Shown here piece by piece: positions 7,837 to 15,822 of a stretch of 64,000 nucleotides of DNA (the first letter of the stretch is position 1; the number at the start of each line of letters is the position of its first letter). The stretch spans positions 1 to 64,000 of the forward strand of contig VXLM01000122.1 of NCBI GenBank assembly GCA_009841605.1. The letters are read 5' to 3'. The stretch comes from Dehalococcoidia bacterium (GTDB taxonomy: Bacteria > Chloroflexota > Dehalococcoidia > Lucifugimonadales > VXLM01). The notes below the pieces were generated by a model that ran no database searches, was not told the origin of the DNA, and was given only the letters and a program-made list of their open reading frames with translations. A program made the translations under genes and the position numbers.

Positions 7837-9261
7837 ATGATGTCTGATACGAGAGAGTATAGAGTCGAGCGAGACTCCATGGGCGAGTTCAAGGTGCCCG
7901 CAAATGCATACTACGGTGCCCAGACCATGAGGGCGGTTGAGAACTTCCCCATAAGCGATCTTCGCTTTCCACGTTCCTTCATTCAGGCTATCGGCCAGGT
8001 CAAGCTCGCAGCCGCACAGGTGAACTCCGATCTCGGACTGCTCGACAAGGACCTTGCCTATACCATCGGCGAGGCGGCGGCAGAGGTCTCGGACGGCAAG
8101 CACGACGACCAATTCGTTGTCGATATATTCCAGACCGGTTCCGGCACCTCGACGAACATGAACGCGAACGAGGTGATCTCCAATCGCGCAATCGAAATGC
8201 TGGGAGGCCAGCGCGGTTCCCGTGATCCCGTCCATCCGAACGACCACGTGAACATCGGGCAGTCCTCGAACGACGTGATCCCCACTTCGATTCACGTCGC
8301 GGCCCTGAGCTCCATTCACGACAGTCTCCTCCCCGCGATGGCGCACCTCGAATCGGCATTGAAGGACAAGGGTGATGAGTTCATGCCGGTGGTCAAGACC
8401 GGGCGTACGCATCTTCAGGACGCCACACCCGTCCGCTTGGGCCAGGAGTTCGTCGGCTATGCGGGACAGATCGAGCGTGGCATCGAGCGGCTCCAGAGCG
8501 CCGTCACGCACCTTTCCGAACTCGCCATCGGCGGTACGGCGGTGGGTACCGGCGTCAACGTCCACCCCGAGTTCGCGGGCAGGGTGTGCGAGATACTCGC
8601 CAAGCTGATCGGTGTGCCGGTAAGAGAGACGACGAACCACTTCCAGGCGCAGAGCTCGCTCGATGCTATCGTGGAGACCAGCGGCGCTCTCAAGACGATA
8701 GCTGTCAGCCTCATGAAGATCGCCAACGACGTGAGGTGGTTGGGATCGGGTCCACGCGCCGGTATTGGCGAGATCGACCTGCCCGCCGTCCAGCCCGGCA
8801 GCTCCATCATGCCCGGCAAGGTCAACCCCGTCATCCCTGAGTCGGTGTGCCAGGTCTCCGCGCAGGTCATCGGCAACGATACGGCGATTATGGTCGCGGG
8901 GCAGTCCGGCAACTTCGAGATCAACGTCATGATGCCCGTCGCCGCGCACAACTTGCTGGAGTCCATTGAGCTTCTGGCGACCTCGTGCCGTAATTTCGCC
9001 GACCAGTGCATATCCGGCCTGGCGGCAACGAGCAAGGGTCCCGACATGGTGCAAAACGGCCTGGCAATCGTAACGACGCTCGTGCCCCACATCGGCTATG
9101 ACGCCTCGGCCTCCATCGCGAAGGAGGCAGGGGAGACCGGCGAGTCGATCAAGCAGGTCGCTCTCCGGCGGACCGACCTCTCATCCGAGGAACTCGACGA
9201 TATCCTCGACGCCGCGTCCATGACCGAGCCCGGCCTCGGAAGTGGCGTGTCGCTGGGATAG
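7837..9261 (+). CDS. fumC: Fumarate hydratase class II
   Basis: A 474-residue class II fumarase that interconverts fumarate and L-malate in the TCA cycle. It shows the three conserved blocks of the aspartase/fumarase superfamily: GSGTSTNMNANEV, NIGQSSNDVIPTS and the signature GSSIMPGKVNPV beginning at residue 321, with the catalytic Ser323 loop. Length fits the family. Start at ATG 7837 with GGAGGA upstream. It would act with the archaeal-type PEP carboxylase in this window around oxaloacetate and malate, though the genes are not linked. Confidence 0.96.
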   Translation: MMSDTREYRVERDSMGEFKVPANAYYGAQTMRAVENFPISDLRFPRSFIQAIGQVKLAAAQVNSDLGLLDKDLAYTIGEAAAEVSDGKHDDQFVVDIFQTGSGTSTNMNANEVISNRAIEMLGGQRGSRDPVHPNDHVNIGQSSNDVIPTSIHVAALSSIHDSLLPAMAHLESALKDKGDEFMPVVKTGRTHLQDATPVRLGQEFVGYAGQIERGIERLQSAVTHLSELAIGGTAVGTGVNVHPEFAGRVCEILAKLIGVPVRETTNHFQAQSSLDAIVETSGALKTIAVSLMKIANDVRWLGSGPRAGIGEIDLPAVQPGSSIMPGKVNPVIPESVCQVSAQVIGNDTAIMVAGQSGNFEINVMMPVAAHNLLESIELLATSCRNFADQCISGLAATSKGPDMVQNGLAIVTTLVPHIGYDASASIAKEAGETGESIKQVALRRTDLSSEELDDILDAASMTEPGLGSGVSLG

Positions 9262-9433
9262 CGTTCAGACTTTATCCTGTTGGCAAACGTAAACGCTTTC
9301 TGTCCAAATAGGGGCGTACAAAGCGGGTTCTTTTACCGCTCCCTCATTTGCTAAAATATCCTTACGGTATACAGCATTTCAGGCCCATCGATCGTTGACG
9401 CCACGTCCATAACTTCCAATACGCCGACAGCAC

Positions 9434-10171
9434 ATGGCTCTACCCTTCCTCGTCATACCACTGGCAGTCGCAGGCGGCTCTGCCATCGTCCAAGCCGTCG
9501 CCAAGCTGAAAAGCCACGCGCGACTCAACGCGCTGCGTGCTGAGTTGGAGGAGTTGGAGTCCCAACATCGGGAGGACATGAGGCATCAGTACGAGAGGCA
9601 AATCGAGCTCTGCTGTCAGCTGGACCTGCCTGAACCGGAGTTGCCGTCAGTACTGCGGGAACCACGGAAAGTTCTGGAGGAAGAACAACAAGAACCCCTG
9701 TGGCGTCGGCTTCTCAGACGCCGTGATCGCACTCTCGCCGATGGCTCCCCGCATCACTCCCGTGCAGGCATCATCGGCCGCCACGGGGCAAGCTTCGCCG
9801 CAGGGGCCATCTGGAGAGTCTGGTCGGCTGTCATCTTGAATTGGATACGTCCGATAATCGCCTTTTTCCCCAGGATCGCCACGATCCTCCCCCGCTTCGC
9901 TGCACTCGGAGGCACCGGAGGTTCCATAGCGGCCTCCACGGGCCTTCGCTTCGCCCTGGGCGCGTTCAACATCATTGGCATCATCGTCGGGCCTCTTCTG
10001 GCCGGCTGGGCAATCTTCCAAGAAGTCAGAAACGTTCGACGAGCGCGCCACGAGTTGGAAGAGACCAGGATTGAGCGAGGAATCCAGTTGCACCACTACT
10101 CCGCCCGCACCCGCCAACTCGAAAGACGGCTAGCCGCCCCCACACCGGCAGCCGACGTGGTTTCTTCCTAG
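9434..10171 (+). CDS. Hypothetical membrane protein with terminal coiled coils
   Basis: A 245-residue protein I do not recognise. The N-terminus is a hydrophobic Ala/Val-rich stretch (about 2-25). A charged helix rich in Glu and Arg (28-95) follows and is probably a coiled coil with RRLLRRRDR. A long hydrophobic region (about 115-205) contains a Gly/Ala-rich segment like a membrane-inserting hairpin. The protein ends with a second Arg/Glu helix. The arrangement recalls small membrane-remodelling or stress proteins, but there is no motif to name it. Preceded by an AT-rich 172-bp gap with TAAAAT near 9352. Confidence 0.6.
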   Translation: MALPFLVIPLAVAGGSAIVQAVAKLKSHARLNALRAELEELESQHREDMRHQYERQIELCCQLDLPEPELPSVLREPRKVLEEEQQEPLWRRLLRRRDRTLADGSPHHSRAGIIGRHGASFAAGAIWRVWSAVILNWIRPIIAFFPRIATILPRFAALGGTGGSIAASTGLRFALGAFNIIGIIVGPLLAGWAIFQEVRNVRRARHELEETRIERGIQLHHYSARTRQLERRLAAPTPAADVVSS

Positions 10172-10197
10172 AGTGTTGTAGAACAGGTCGCCTTATC

Positions 10198-10220
10198 CGT
10201 TCGTGGTGAGCTTGTCGAAC
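10198..10220 (+). repeat. Single arm of the dispersed palindrome
   Basis: CGTTCGTGGTGAGCTTGTCGAA matches the reverse complement of the second arm of the copy at 33-97. It lies 26 bp after the unknown membrane-protein gene, as the other copies lie at gene ends. Confidence 0.7.
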
Positions 10221-10561
10221 TGTGGACGACCTTTCCACTCAAAGTCGCCTCCTAATCAAAACGGGAGTAAATGGACCTCTTTCTGAACACTCCCTGGACT
10301 TGCCCTTTCGTCACGCTCCCTCTCGGTAATTCCAAGCGCCGGCCATCCCCGCGACACTCGGTGCCTGCTGACCGCTCCTCGATTTGACAAGCAAGAACAC
10401 TTGTACCAACATATTTACATGAAAAGGATTCCCACAAAGCCTACAGTGATGACGGCAACGGCACGAAATGGCACAAATACAAGAAGAATGCCGACATCAC
10501 CACTTGGAATTCCTCTCGATCAGATGGAGAGTCCACTCATCGAACTTTACGATAACAACGA

Positions 10562-10609
10562 AAATGGCACCAAATAGCACCAAATGGCGCCATTTCAGGA
10601 AAAAATTCC
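10562..10609 (+). repeat. Array of three 10-bp units plus AATTCC block, copy A
   Basis: Three head-to-tail units AAATGGCACC, AAATAGCACC and AAATGGCGCC occupy 10562-10591. ATTTCAGG and then AAAAAATTCC follow. The same architecture, on the opposite strand, occurs at 42382-42432. Both lie between genes. The function is unknown; a protein-binding iteron array or a mobile-element end are two possibilities. Confidence 0.65.
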
Positions 10610-10843
10610 GAGGGACGGATGCCGGCACTCCCATTGTGATTGCATGCCGGTTGTGCCAAGGCTTGAGTCCTTGACCGCTGGATGAATGGCCGTCTCGTAC
10701 AATCCGCTCTCACTCGACTGTCCGTCATGATGATATGCATGGCTCTCTAGGAACTTTGTCCAATTGACATAATCCTGTCCATCTGGTATCTCGTACTTGT
10801 TCAAATTGGGTGCGAAAAAATGAAGACCAGAAGGAGAATTTCG

Positions 10844-11284
10844 ATGGCTGGACTAAAGAAGCTGGCAGGAGCCTACTTGATCGTAGTCGCCGTTGTCGTA
10901 GCCGTGTTCTTCATCATCAACACGGTCTTGGCGGAGTCCTTCGACTTTGACGTGGTGACCACGTGGTACGTCCTCGACGTGCTGATGCTCATCGGGCTGG
11001 TAGTTGCCCTCATCTACAACTTCGCCGCCAAGCGGGAGGCAACCAGGCCTGGCCCCGACGAAGCTGTCACTCGCCAGTACTTGGAAGTCAACGTAATCTT
11101 CTACGCGACGGTTGTCGTAACCATCCTGTTCCTTCACAACTGGCTCGCCCTCCTGGCCCTCGGCTCGGACAGCCTAGACGGCAACCATCAGGCATGGGTG
11201 ATCTGGGCCGTAGTGGACACGCTGCTGCCGATCACGCTCGGCATTACCGGCTGTCACCTCTGGTGCGCGACCTCCGAGTCCTGA
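10844..11284 (+). CDS. Hypothetical four-helix membrane protein
   Basis: A 146-residue inner-membrane protein of unknown function with four predicted membrane segments, roughly residues 8-30, 43-60, 85-105 and 118-137. The start is ATG 10844 because an AAGGAG site ends 8 bp upstream; an earlier in-frame ATG at 10820 has no such site. The loop between helices 2 and 3 is charged (FAAKREATRPGPDEAVTRQY). It stands between a gene-poor stretch and a converging sulfur-related cluster, so the context gives no hint. Confidence 0.7.
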   Translation: MAGLKKLAGAYLIVVAVVVAVFFIINTVLAESFDFDVVTTWYVLDVLMLIGLVVALIYNFAAKREATRPGPDEAVTRQYLEVNVIFYATVVVTILFLHNWLALLALGSDSLDGNHQAWVIWAVVDTLLPITLGITGCHLWCATSES

Positions 11285-11318
11285 GGCAACACACCCGCTA
11301 GCGAACGCGATAACCCGG

Positions 11319-12827
11319 CTATCGCACGAGATCCCGCGCCTCGACGATTGTCCTGAGCTTGGCCTCGGCGACCTGAGCCGAGGCCACGGGATTGTCGGCG
11401 TACGTCGCGAATCCGCAATCGGGTGTCAGGAACACACGCTCCCGCCCGAACAGATCGACGGCGCGTGAGATTCGCTGCCGGACAACCTCCATCGGCTCCA
11501 CGTCCGCCGTCTTTGGGTTGACCACACCCACACCGATTCGCCGGTCGCCGGGTAGGGCACTGAGTACCTCCACGTCGCCCGCGCGCGGAGTCGCAAGCTC
11601 TAGGAAGAGCGTGCCCACGTCCACCCGCTTCAGCACGTCGACGAGCGGCCCATATCCCCCGGTGAGCGCGGCAGACTCGTCCGGCGTCCAGTTCCCCCTG
11701 CACACGTGAAGCCCGAGCCGCTCCTGGGGAAGGCCCCGCACGACCTCGTTCAGGAGACCTGCGGCGAAATCGAGTTCCGGGCCCGGTTCCAGTCTCTCAC
11801 TCAACGCCCCGCACATGAAGGTGCGTTCCGTGCTCTTCCCGCCTAGTACGACCTCCGTGAGCACCGGTTCATCGAACTGCACCAGCGTCGCCCCCGATGC
11901 CAAGAGGAAGTGCGTCTCCTCTCTCAGCACCCGGACGACATCACCCGCAAGCTCATCACGAGTCTCGTACGGACGCTCGGTCAGGCAGTCGAGCCACATC
12001 GTACGGGTGAGCAGGTAAGGCCCCGGCAGGGCGACCTTCGCAGGTCGCTCGGAGTAGGTTCGTGCAAATTTAAACTCGTGGACGGCCAGAGAGCGACTTC
12101 GTCCGAGCTTGCCGTACACTACAGGATGCCGCACCTCGCCTGCGGGCACGTCGAGGGCCCGAAGTTCCCTACGGAACTTCTCAGCGTCATCAACCATAGC
12201 GGTCAGATCGCTGAGCGGGATGAGCTGGCAGTTGTCCAGCAGTCTACCTACGAAACTGGCGTAGTTGTCCCTTCGCTGTTCCCCATCTGTGAGAACGTCC
12301 ACGCCCGCTCGGATCTGGGCGTCGATAGAAAGCTGGACAGCGTCATCCGCCGTCGCTCGAAACTCCTCGTCACTCAGCCTTCCTTCGAGCCGGTCGTGTA
12401 TCGCCCGAAGCATCCATCCCGGTCTCGGCCAGCTTCCTATGCCCATCACCGATAGCGGCGCTATCTCCGCCGCCTGCGAGGGCTTGGGAAGCGAATCGGG
12501 CACCGACACCTCCACCCGAAGCTGCTGTGAGAGGGCAGGGGAATCTGCTCGACTGCCAATCCTTTCGGTGAAGGCGCCCTTGCACACGAGGAAACTTCGC
12601 CTGCCGCCGCTCTTCGTCCAAGAGACCAGCTCGTTGCCGGTCAACCGACACCACGCGGGCAGCTCGATCTCCACGGTCGAGTCGGTGGAGAGTATCTCCA
12701 GCAGTCCGCCCGGCTCCAGTGGATCGATGTGCCTGCGAATCAGGAGAAGCAGCCCGCCGCCGCAATCAAGGTCGCCCCCGTCAAAGCTGGCGTCGGGTTC
12801 GTGGGTGTGCTGGTCGACGAGGTCCAT
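11319..12827 (-). CDS. TusA-like domain fused to MetE-type methyltransferase
   Basis: A 502-residue fusion. Residues 1-85 form a TusA-like fold: DCGGGLLLLI with Cys22, then ELPAWCRLTGNEL with Cys60, at the 38-residue spacing TusA proteins keep. The usual CPxP is replaced by CGGG. Residues 125-502 are a cobalamin-independent methionine-synthase (MetE C-terminal, UROD-like) barrel with all four zinc ligands: HVC (His374, Cys376), Glu410 and PDCGF (Cys471), plus the QFDEP motif at 317-321. It lacks the MetE N-terminal folate barrel, so methyl donor and thiol acceptor are open. It lies downstream of TusA-like and DsrE-like genes. Confidence 0.85.
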   Translation of the reverse strand: MDLVDQHTHEPDASFDGGDLDCGGGLLLLIRRHIDPLEPGGLLEILSTDSTVEIELPAWCRLTGNELVSWTKSGGRRSFLVCKGAFTERIGSRADSPALSQQLRVEVSVPDSLPKPSQAAEIAPLSVMGIGSWPRPGWMLRAIHDRLEGRLSDEEFRATADDAVQLSIDAQIRAGVDVLTDGEQRRDNYASFVGRLLDNCQLIPLSDLTAMVDDAEKFRRELRALDVPAGEVRHPVVYGKLGRSRSLAVHEFKFARTYSERPAKVALPGPYLLTRTMWLDCLTERPYETRDELAGDVVRVLREETHFLLASGATLVQFDEPVLTEVVLGGKSTERTFMCGALSERLEPGPELDFAAGLLNEVVRGLPQERLGLHVCRGNWTPDESAALTGGYGPLVDVLKRVDVGTLFLELATPRAGDVEVLSALPGDRRIGVGVVNPKTADVEPMEVVRQRISRAVDLFGRERVFLTPDCGFATYADNPVASAQVAEAKLRTIVEARDLVR

Positions 12828-12912
12828 CGAATACGTATCGCTCAGGCCGTTGTCGACGGACGCCTAGACCCGTTTCCATTTGGATAGGACGGCCGGGCCG
12901 AAGGGGGAGTAT

Positions 12913-12950
12913 CCCCTCTCCCGTTGTGGGAGAGGGTTAGGGTGAGGGTG
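12913..12950. repeat. GGGAGAGGG hairpin repeat, copy 1
   Basis: CCCTCTCCC-GTTGT-GGGAGAGGG forms a perfect 9-bp stem, followed by TTAGGGTGAGGGTG. A near-identical copy with the same tail is at 15628-15665. Here it lies between the DsrE-like gene and the downstream TusA-MetE gene. It could attenuate transcription within the cluster, but it has no T run on either strand. Confidence 0.75.
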
Positions 12951-12989
12951 TTCTTTGAGTGGTAGACCAAAATATTATGGAACCGATGA

Positions 12990-13352
12990 TTAATACGTGA
13001 CACTGGGAGTCCCGTCGGAGAGAAACTCCACCAGCTTCGCGCCTCCCACCATCACGGCCCCGTCGACGAGGTTGTTCTCATCAAGTCCCCGTTTCTTGAA
13101 GCAGGGCGCGCACACGTAGATCGTCCCTCCCCCTTCGGCAAAGACGTCCATCAGCTCCTTGAGTGGCATGAACCCCTCCTCGTGGACGTCGTCGACGTAG
13201 CCCTTCTGCGACACGCGGACGCCCTCGGTGCTCAGGAACACCATCGTCTCCTTCTCCGACCCGAGCGCGGCGTTGGCGACTACGAAGGCCACCGTCGCCT
13301 TGTCGGTATTGTCTTTGGCGCAGGTGAGACTGACGCAAAACTTTCCGGCCAT
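12990..13352 (-). CDS. DsrE-like sulfur-transfer protein
   Basis: A 120-residue DsrE/DsrF-like protein of the sulfur-relay superfamily. It shows TDKATVAFVVANAALGS and MVFLSTEGVRVSQKGY, then the conserved cysteines in IYVCAPCFKKRGL (Cys81 and Cys84). The N-terminal FCVSLTCAKD adds Cys6 and Cys11. Relatives accept or donate persulfide sulfur together with TusA proteins in sulfur oxidation or thiolation routes. A strong GGAGAGGAA lies just before the ATG. It follows the small TusA-like gene by 25 bp and precedes the TusA-MetE fusion by 162 bp, all on one strand, so the three probably act together. Confidence 0.85.
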   Translation of the reverse strand: MAGKFCVSLTCAKDNTDKATVAFVVANAALGSEKETMVFLSTEGVRVSQKGYVDDVHEEGFMPLKELMDVFAEGGGTIYVCAPCFKKRGLDENNLVDGAVMVGGAKLVEFLSDGTPSVTY

Positions 13353-13377
13353 GCTTAATTCCTCTCCGATTCGTCGT

Positions 13378-13608
13378 TTAGTTGCTTGTCTGTTCGATCC
13401 AATAGTCCGGGTGCTCGGCGCGGACCAACCGCCGTCCGGTCAGTCTGCACCACGCGGGCAAGTCCTCCGGCGCTCCCAGGTCGCGAGTCGTTAGCTTGAG
13501 TACGTCCCCGGCGGCGAAATCACGCATCCGCGTTCTCAGCAGGATGAGTATCTCCCCGCAACCCATGTCGCCCGCATCCCACTCGTCGACGACGTTGAGG
13601 TCATCCAT
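13378..13608 (-). CDS. TusA-like sulfur carrier (variant active site)
   Basis: A 76-residue stand-alone TusA-family protein. Cys17 in MGCGEILILL aligns with the persulfide-carrying cysteine of TusA, and Cys54 in LPAWCRLTGRRL aligns with the second conserved cysteine at the 37-residue spacing of E. coli TusA. The canonical CPxP after the first cysteine is changed to CGEI, the same kind of change as in the TusA-like half of the nearby MetE fusion. The role expected from the family is carrying sulfur as a persulfide, here between the DsrE-like protein and the fusion enzyme. It appears to be the first gene of the cluster. Confidence 0.82.
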   Translation of the reverse strand: MDDLNVVDEWDAGDMGCGEILILLRTRMRDFAAGDVLKLTTRDLGAPEDLPAWCRLTGRRLVRAEHPDYWIEQTSN

Positions 13609-13857
13609 CTGACGGAAGCCCGGAGTTACCCGACGCTGGGTAGGGTGATGATTTCATGCCTTTGCCGATGGAATTGGGTTCAGACTTCCCGCTCCGGAAT
13701 GCTGGTGCCGAAGACGGCCCGAACAACGTGGAACATACTATTTCGGCCCTCCGATATCCGTCAAGCGCCGCCGCAAGCTTTCGTTTGCTTTATCATAGCG
13801 GTCTCTCCATGTAAGAGACTCTCGCTCAACAGTCATAATGTTGGAAGGACTTGCGGC

Positions 13858-14595
13858 ATGTACGACGTGACATCGACCCACCTCGACCTCGAACGCAGCA
13901 GCGTTGACACCGCCGCCCTGCCCGTCGGCGCCATCGAGCAGCACGGTCCGCACCTGCCGCTATCCGTCGACTGGTTTCAGGGCGAGATCGTGGCGAGGCA
14001 GGTGGCTGAGCGCCTCGACGCCTTCCTCCTCCCCGGCATTCCCTACGGCTGTTCGCAGGCCCACACGGGTTTCCGAGGCACGATATCTCTTGCCCCCGAA
14101 ACGCTAGGAGCGGTCGTGACCGACATCGCAGAGAGTCTGCTGGAGGAGGGGTTCCGTCGCATCGCTGTGCTCAACTTCCACGGCGGCAACCTGATTCTGA
14201 AACTCGCCGTGCGCGACCTGAACCTCAGCCAGTCCATTGGCAAGGTCGTCCTCGTGAGCCCCGGTCAGGACGCAGGCGCAAAGCTGGACGACATACTGGA
14301 CGGCTACCCTGACGAGCAGCACGCCGGTGAACTGGAGACCTCTGTCATGCTGCACCTAGCTCCCGGACAGGTGGGCGATTCTCGCGTCAACCACGTTCCC
14401 GACGTCGGCCCCGTGTACTTCGACTACCTGCCCATGAAGGAGTTCTGTCCCGACGGCGTATGGGGCCGCTCCAGCCTCGCCACGGCCGAGAAAGGAAGGC
14501 TGGTGATCGAGGGCATGGTGGACTACACCGTCGACTACCTCCAAGACACCTTCACGAGTCTTGGCGTGCCTGCCCAGAATTCCTCAGAGGATTGA
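13858..14595 (+). CDS. Creatininase-family amidohydrolase
   Basis: A 245-residue member of the creatininase superfamily. It has the metal-site motif GAIEQHGPHLPLSVDW (Glu27, His29, Asp38), then NFHGGN with His108 and a late acidic site HAGELETS (Glu158). These are the expected ligands of a two-metal amidohydrolase. Relatives open creatinine or act in flavin and mycofactocin metabolism, so the substrate is unclear. The ATG at 13858 follows GGAAGGA; the frame remains open for 71 codons upstream without family similarity. The sialidase-like gene starts 5 bp after its stop, so the two form a transcription unit. Confidence 0.87.
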   Translation: MYDVTSTHLDLERSSVDTAALPVGAIEQHGPHLPLSVDWFQGEIVARQVAERLDAFLLPGIPYGCSQAHTGFRGTISLAPETLGAVVTDIAESLLEEGFRRIAVLNFHGGNLILKLAVRDLNLSQSIGKVVLVSPGQDAGAKLDDILDGYPDEQHAGELETSVMLHLAPGQVGDSRVNHVPDVGPVYFDYLPMKEFCPDGVWGRSSLATAEKGRLVIEGMVDYTVDYLQDTFTSLGVPAQNSSED

Positions 14596-14600
14596 GCTAC

Positions 14601-15602
14601 ATGAAAATACTGGAAAGAGTGCTCATCGCGGGCGGGTCTGAGCCGCACTCGAGGGCGTTGGCGGGTGTCCAACAGCTAGAGAACGGTGACCTCCTGGTCG
14701 GCTACCGTCTCGCCAGCCGTCACGTCGTGGGCGACCACGACATGATCGACGATGGAGCCGTCGTGACAACGCGCTCCTCGGACAGCGGACGCACGTGGTC
14801 TGAGCCGCACCCTGTCGCTGCCCTGCCGGGCTGGGACTGCAGCGGCGGCAATCGCATGGTACAAACGCCCGACGGCGACCTCGTCATGTTCGTGATGAAG
14901 GCCCGTCGTGTCGGCTCGCCGGAGTCCCACGTCCACCCTATATGCTCCACCGACGGAGGCCTGACATGGGGCCCCATGGGTGAAGAGCTCGCCCTCTTCG
15001 ACGCCTCCACCGAGCCTCACGCCATGGACCACGCCCTGATCACGAGTGACGGCGACTGGATGCTCCCCATCTACGGCGCGGACGAACCGGGTGGCAGCAC
15101 CCACGCCGCCGTTGCGTTCTCATCCGACATGGGCAGGACGTGGGGACACAAGACGGTCGTGGCCCGTTCCTCCAAGATCATCTTCTACGAGCCCGCCGTG
15201 ATAAGGCTGCCTGATGGCCGGTTCATGGCCGTGATCCGCACGCAGGAACCTCCCTTCGACAGCTACCTATCCTACTCCTCCGACGAGGGCCGCACGTGGA
15301 CGGAGCCCCGTCCGCAGCCGTTTCAGGGTCAGACCCCGTTCCTCTTCCAACTCCGCTCCGGAGCCGTAGCCTGCTTCTATCGCGACCGCGACCCGAAGCG
15401 ACCCGGTGTGAGCGTAAGCATGACTGCTGACGGCGGCGAAACGTGGAAGTATGCCGCGCAGGTCTATCAGGGAACCGACTGGAATTGCGGCTATCCCTCG
15501 GTGGTCCGACTCCCGGACGGGCGCCTCTTCTGCGTCTACTACTCCTGCTACGAGGCCTTCAACTCCGAGGTCCACGGTGTCTACCTCAGCGAGGATGAGT
15601 AA
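14601..15602 (+). CDS. Sialidase-like (BNR/Asp-box) beta-propeller hydrolase
   Basis: A 333-residue six-bladed propeller of the sialidase superfamily. Five Asp-box motifs are visible: SSDSGRTW, STDGGLTW, SSDMGRTW, SSDEGRTW and TADGGETW. There is no signal peptide, so it is predicted to be cytoplasmic, unlike most bacterial sialidases. Proteins of this kind in environmental bacteria are usually labelled exo-alpha-sialidase without biochemical proof. It overlaps no gene but begins 5 bp after the creatininase-like gene, and a hairpin repeat closes the unit at 15628. The actual glycoside is unknown. Confidence 0.8.
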   Translation: MKILERVLIAGGSEPHSRALAGVQQLENGDLLVGYRLASRHVVGDHDMIDDGAVVTTRSSDSGRTWSEPHPVAALPGWDCSGGNRMVQTPDGDLVMFVMKARRVGSPESHVHPICSTDGGLTWGPMGEELALFDASTEPHAMDHALITSDGDWMLPIYGADEPGGSTHAAVAFSSDMGRTWGHKTVVARSSKIIFYEPAVIRLPDGRFMAVIRTQEPPFDSYLSYSSDEGRTWTEPRPQPFQGQTPFLFQLRSGAVACFYRDRDPKRPGVSVSMTADGGETWKYAAQVYQGTDWNCGYPSVVRLPDGRLFCVYYSCYEAFNSEVHGVYLSEDE

Positions 15603-15627
15603 CGGGAGTTGCTGCGACGAAGAAAGT

Positions 15628-15665
15628 CCCCTCTCCCGTCGTGGGAGAGGGCTAGGGTGAGGGTG
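15628..15665. repeat. GGGAGAGGG hairpin repeat, copy 2
   Basis: CCCTCTCCC-GTCGT-GGGAGAGGG followed by CTAGGGTGAGGGTG, 26 bp after the sialidase-like gene. It differs from the copy at 12913 by few bases. Its place at the end of a transcription unit fits a terminator or an mRNA-stabilising hairpin. Confidence 0.75.
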
Positions 15666-15727
15666 AACACAGCGATCACGTCACTCTACTGTACGTAACG
15701 AAACTACAGTATTCAGGTAACAGCGGA

Positions 15728-15757
15728 TTGGGCGATAATTGACCGTCCTGTTACAAT
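15728..15757 (+). promoter_or_regulatory. Candidate promoter of ppcA
   Basis: TTGGGC (15728-15733), an 18-bp spacer and TACAAT (15752-15757). It lies 65 bp upstream of the ppcA start codon, in an otherwise AT-rich intergenic segment. Confidence 0.4.
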
Positions 15758-15822
15758 CACGCCGGTCCTAGATTCGATGATGCACCAAATTTTCTCGGGC
15801 TATTGAGTAGGGGAGACGCATC

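Larger units (their letters stand above)
10172..10843. other. Gene-poor stretch of 672 bp
   Basis: I find no credible gene. It holds a solo palindrome arm at 10198-10220 and a 10-bp repeat array at 10562-10591. A few frames of 50-70 codons exist on both strands, including one on the minus strand at 10595-10804 that opens MNKYEIPDGQDYVNW and one on the plus strand at 10468-10674. None has both a ribosome site and recognisable sequence. The stretch is AT-richer than its surroundings and could hold a decayed gene or a small RNA. Confidence 0.5.

Noticed and set aside
7768-9090. 440-codon minus-strand frame opposite fumC
   Set aside because: It is antisense to the clearly real fumarase; GC-rich genomes yield such long shadows.
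10252-10437. 61-codon minus-strand frame
   Set aside because: No start context or known motif and atypical composition; likely chance.
10595-10804. 69-codon minus-strand frame opening MNKYEIPDGQDYVNW
   Set aside because: It has no ribosome site that I can see, overlaps the 10-bp array and has no recognisable family. Kept only as part of the gene-poor region.
13645-13857. Upstream extension of the creatininase-like gene
   Set aside because: No family similarity for 71 codons; a good ribosome site precedes ATG 13858.
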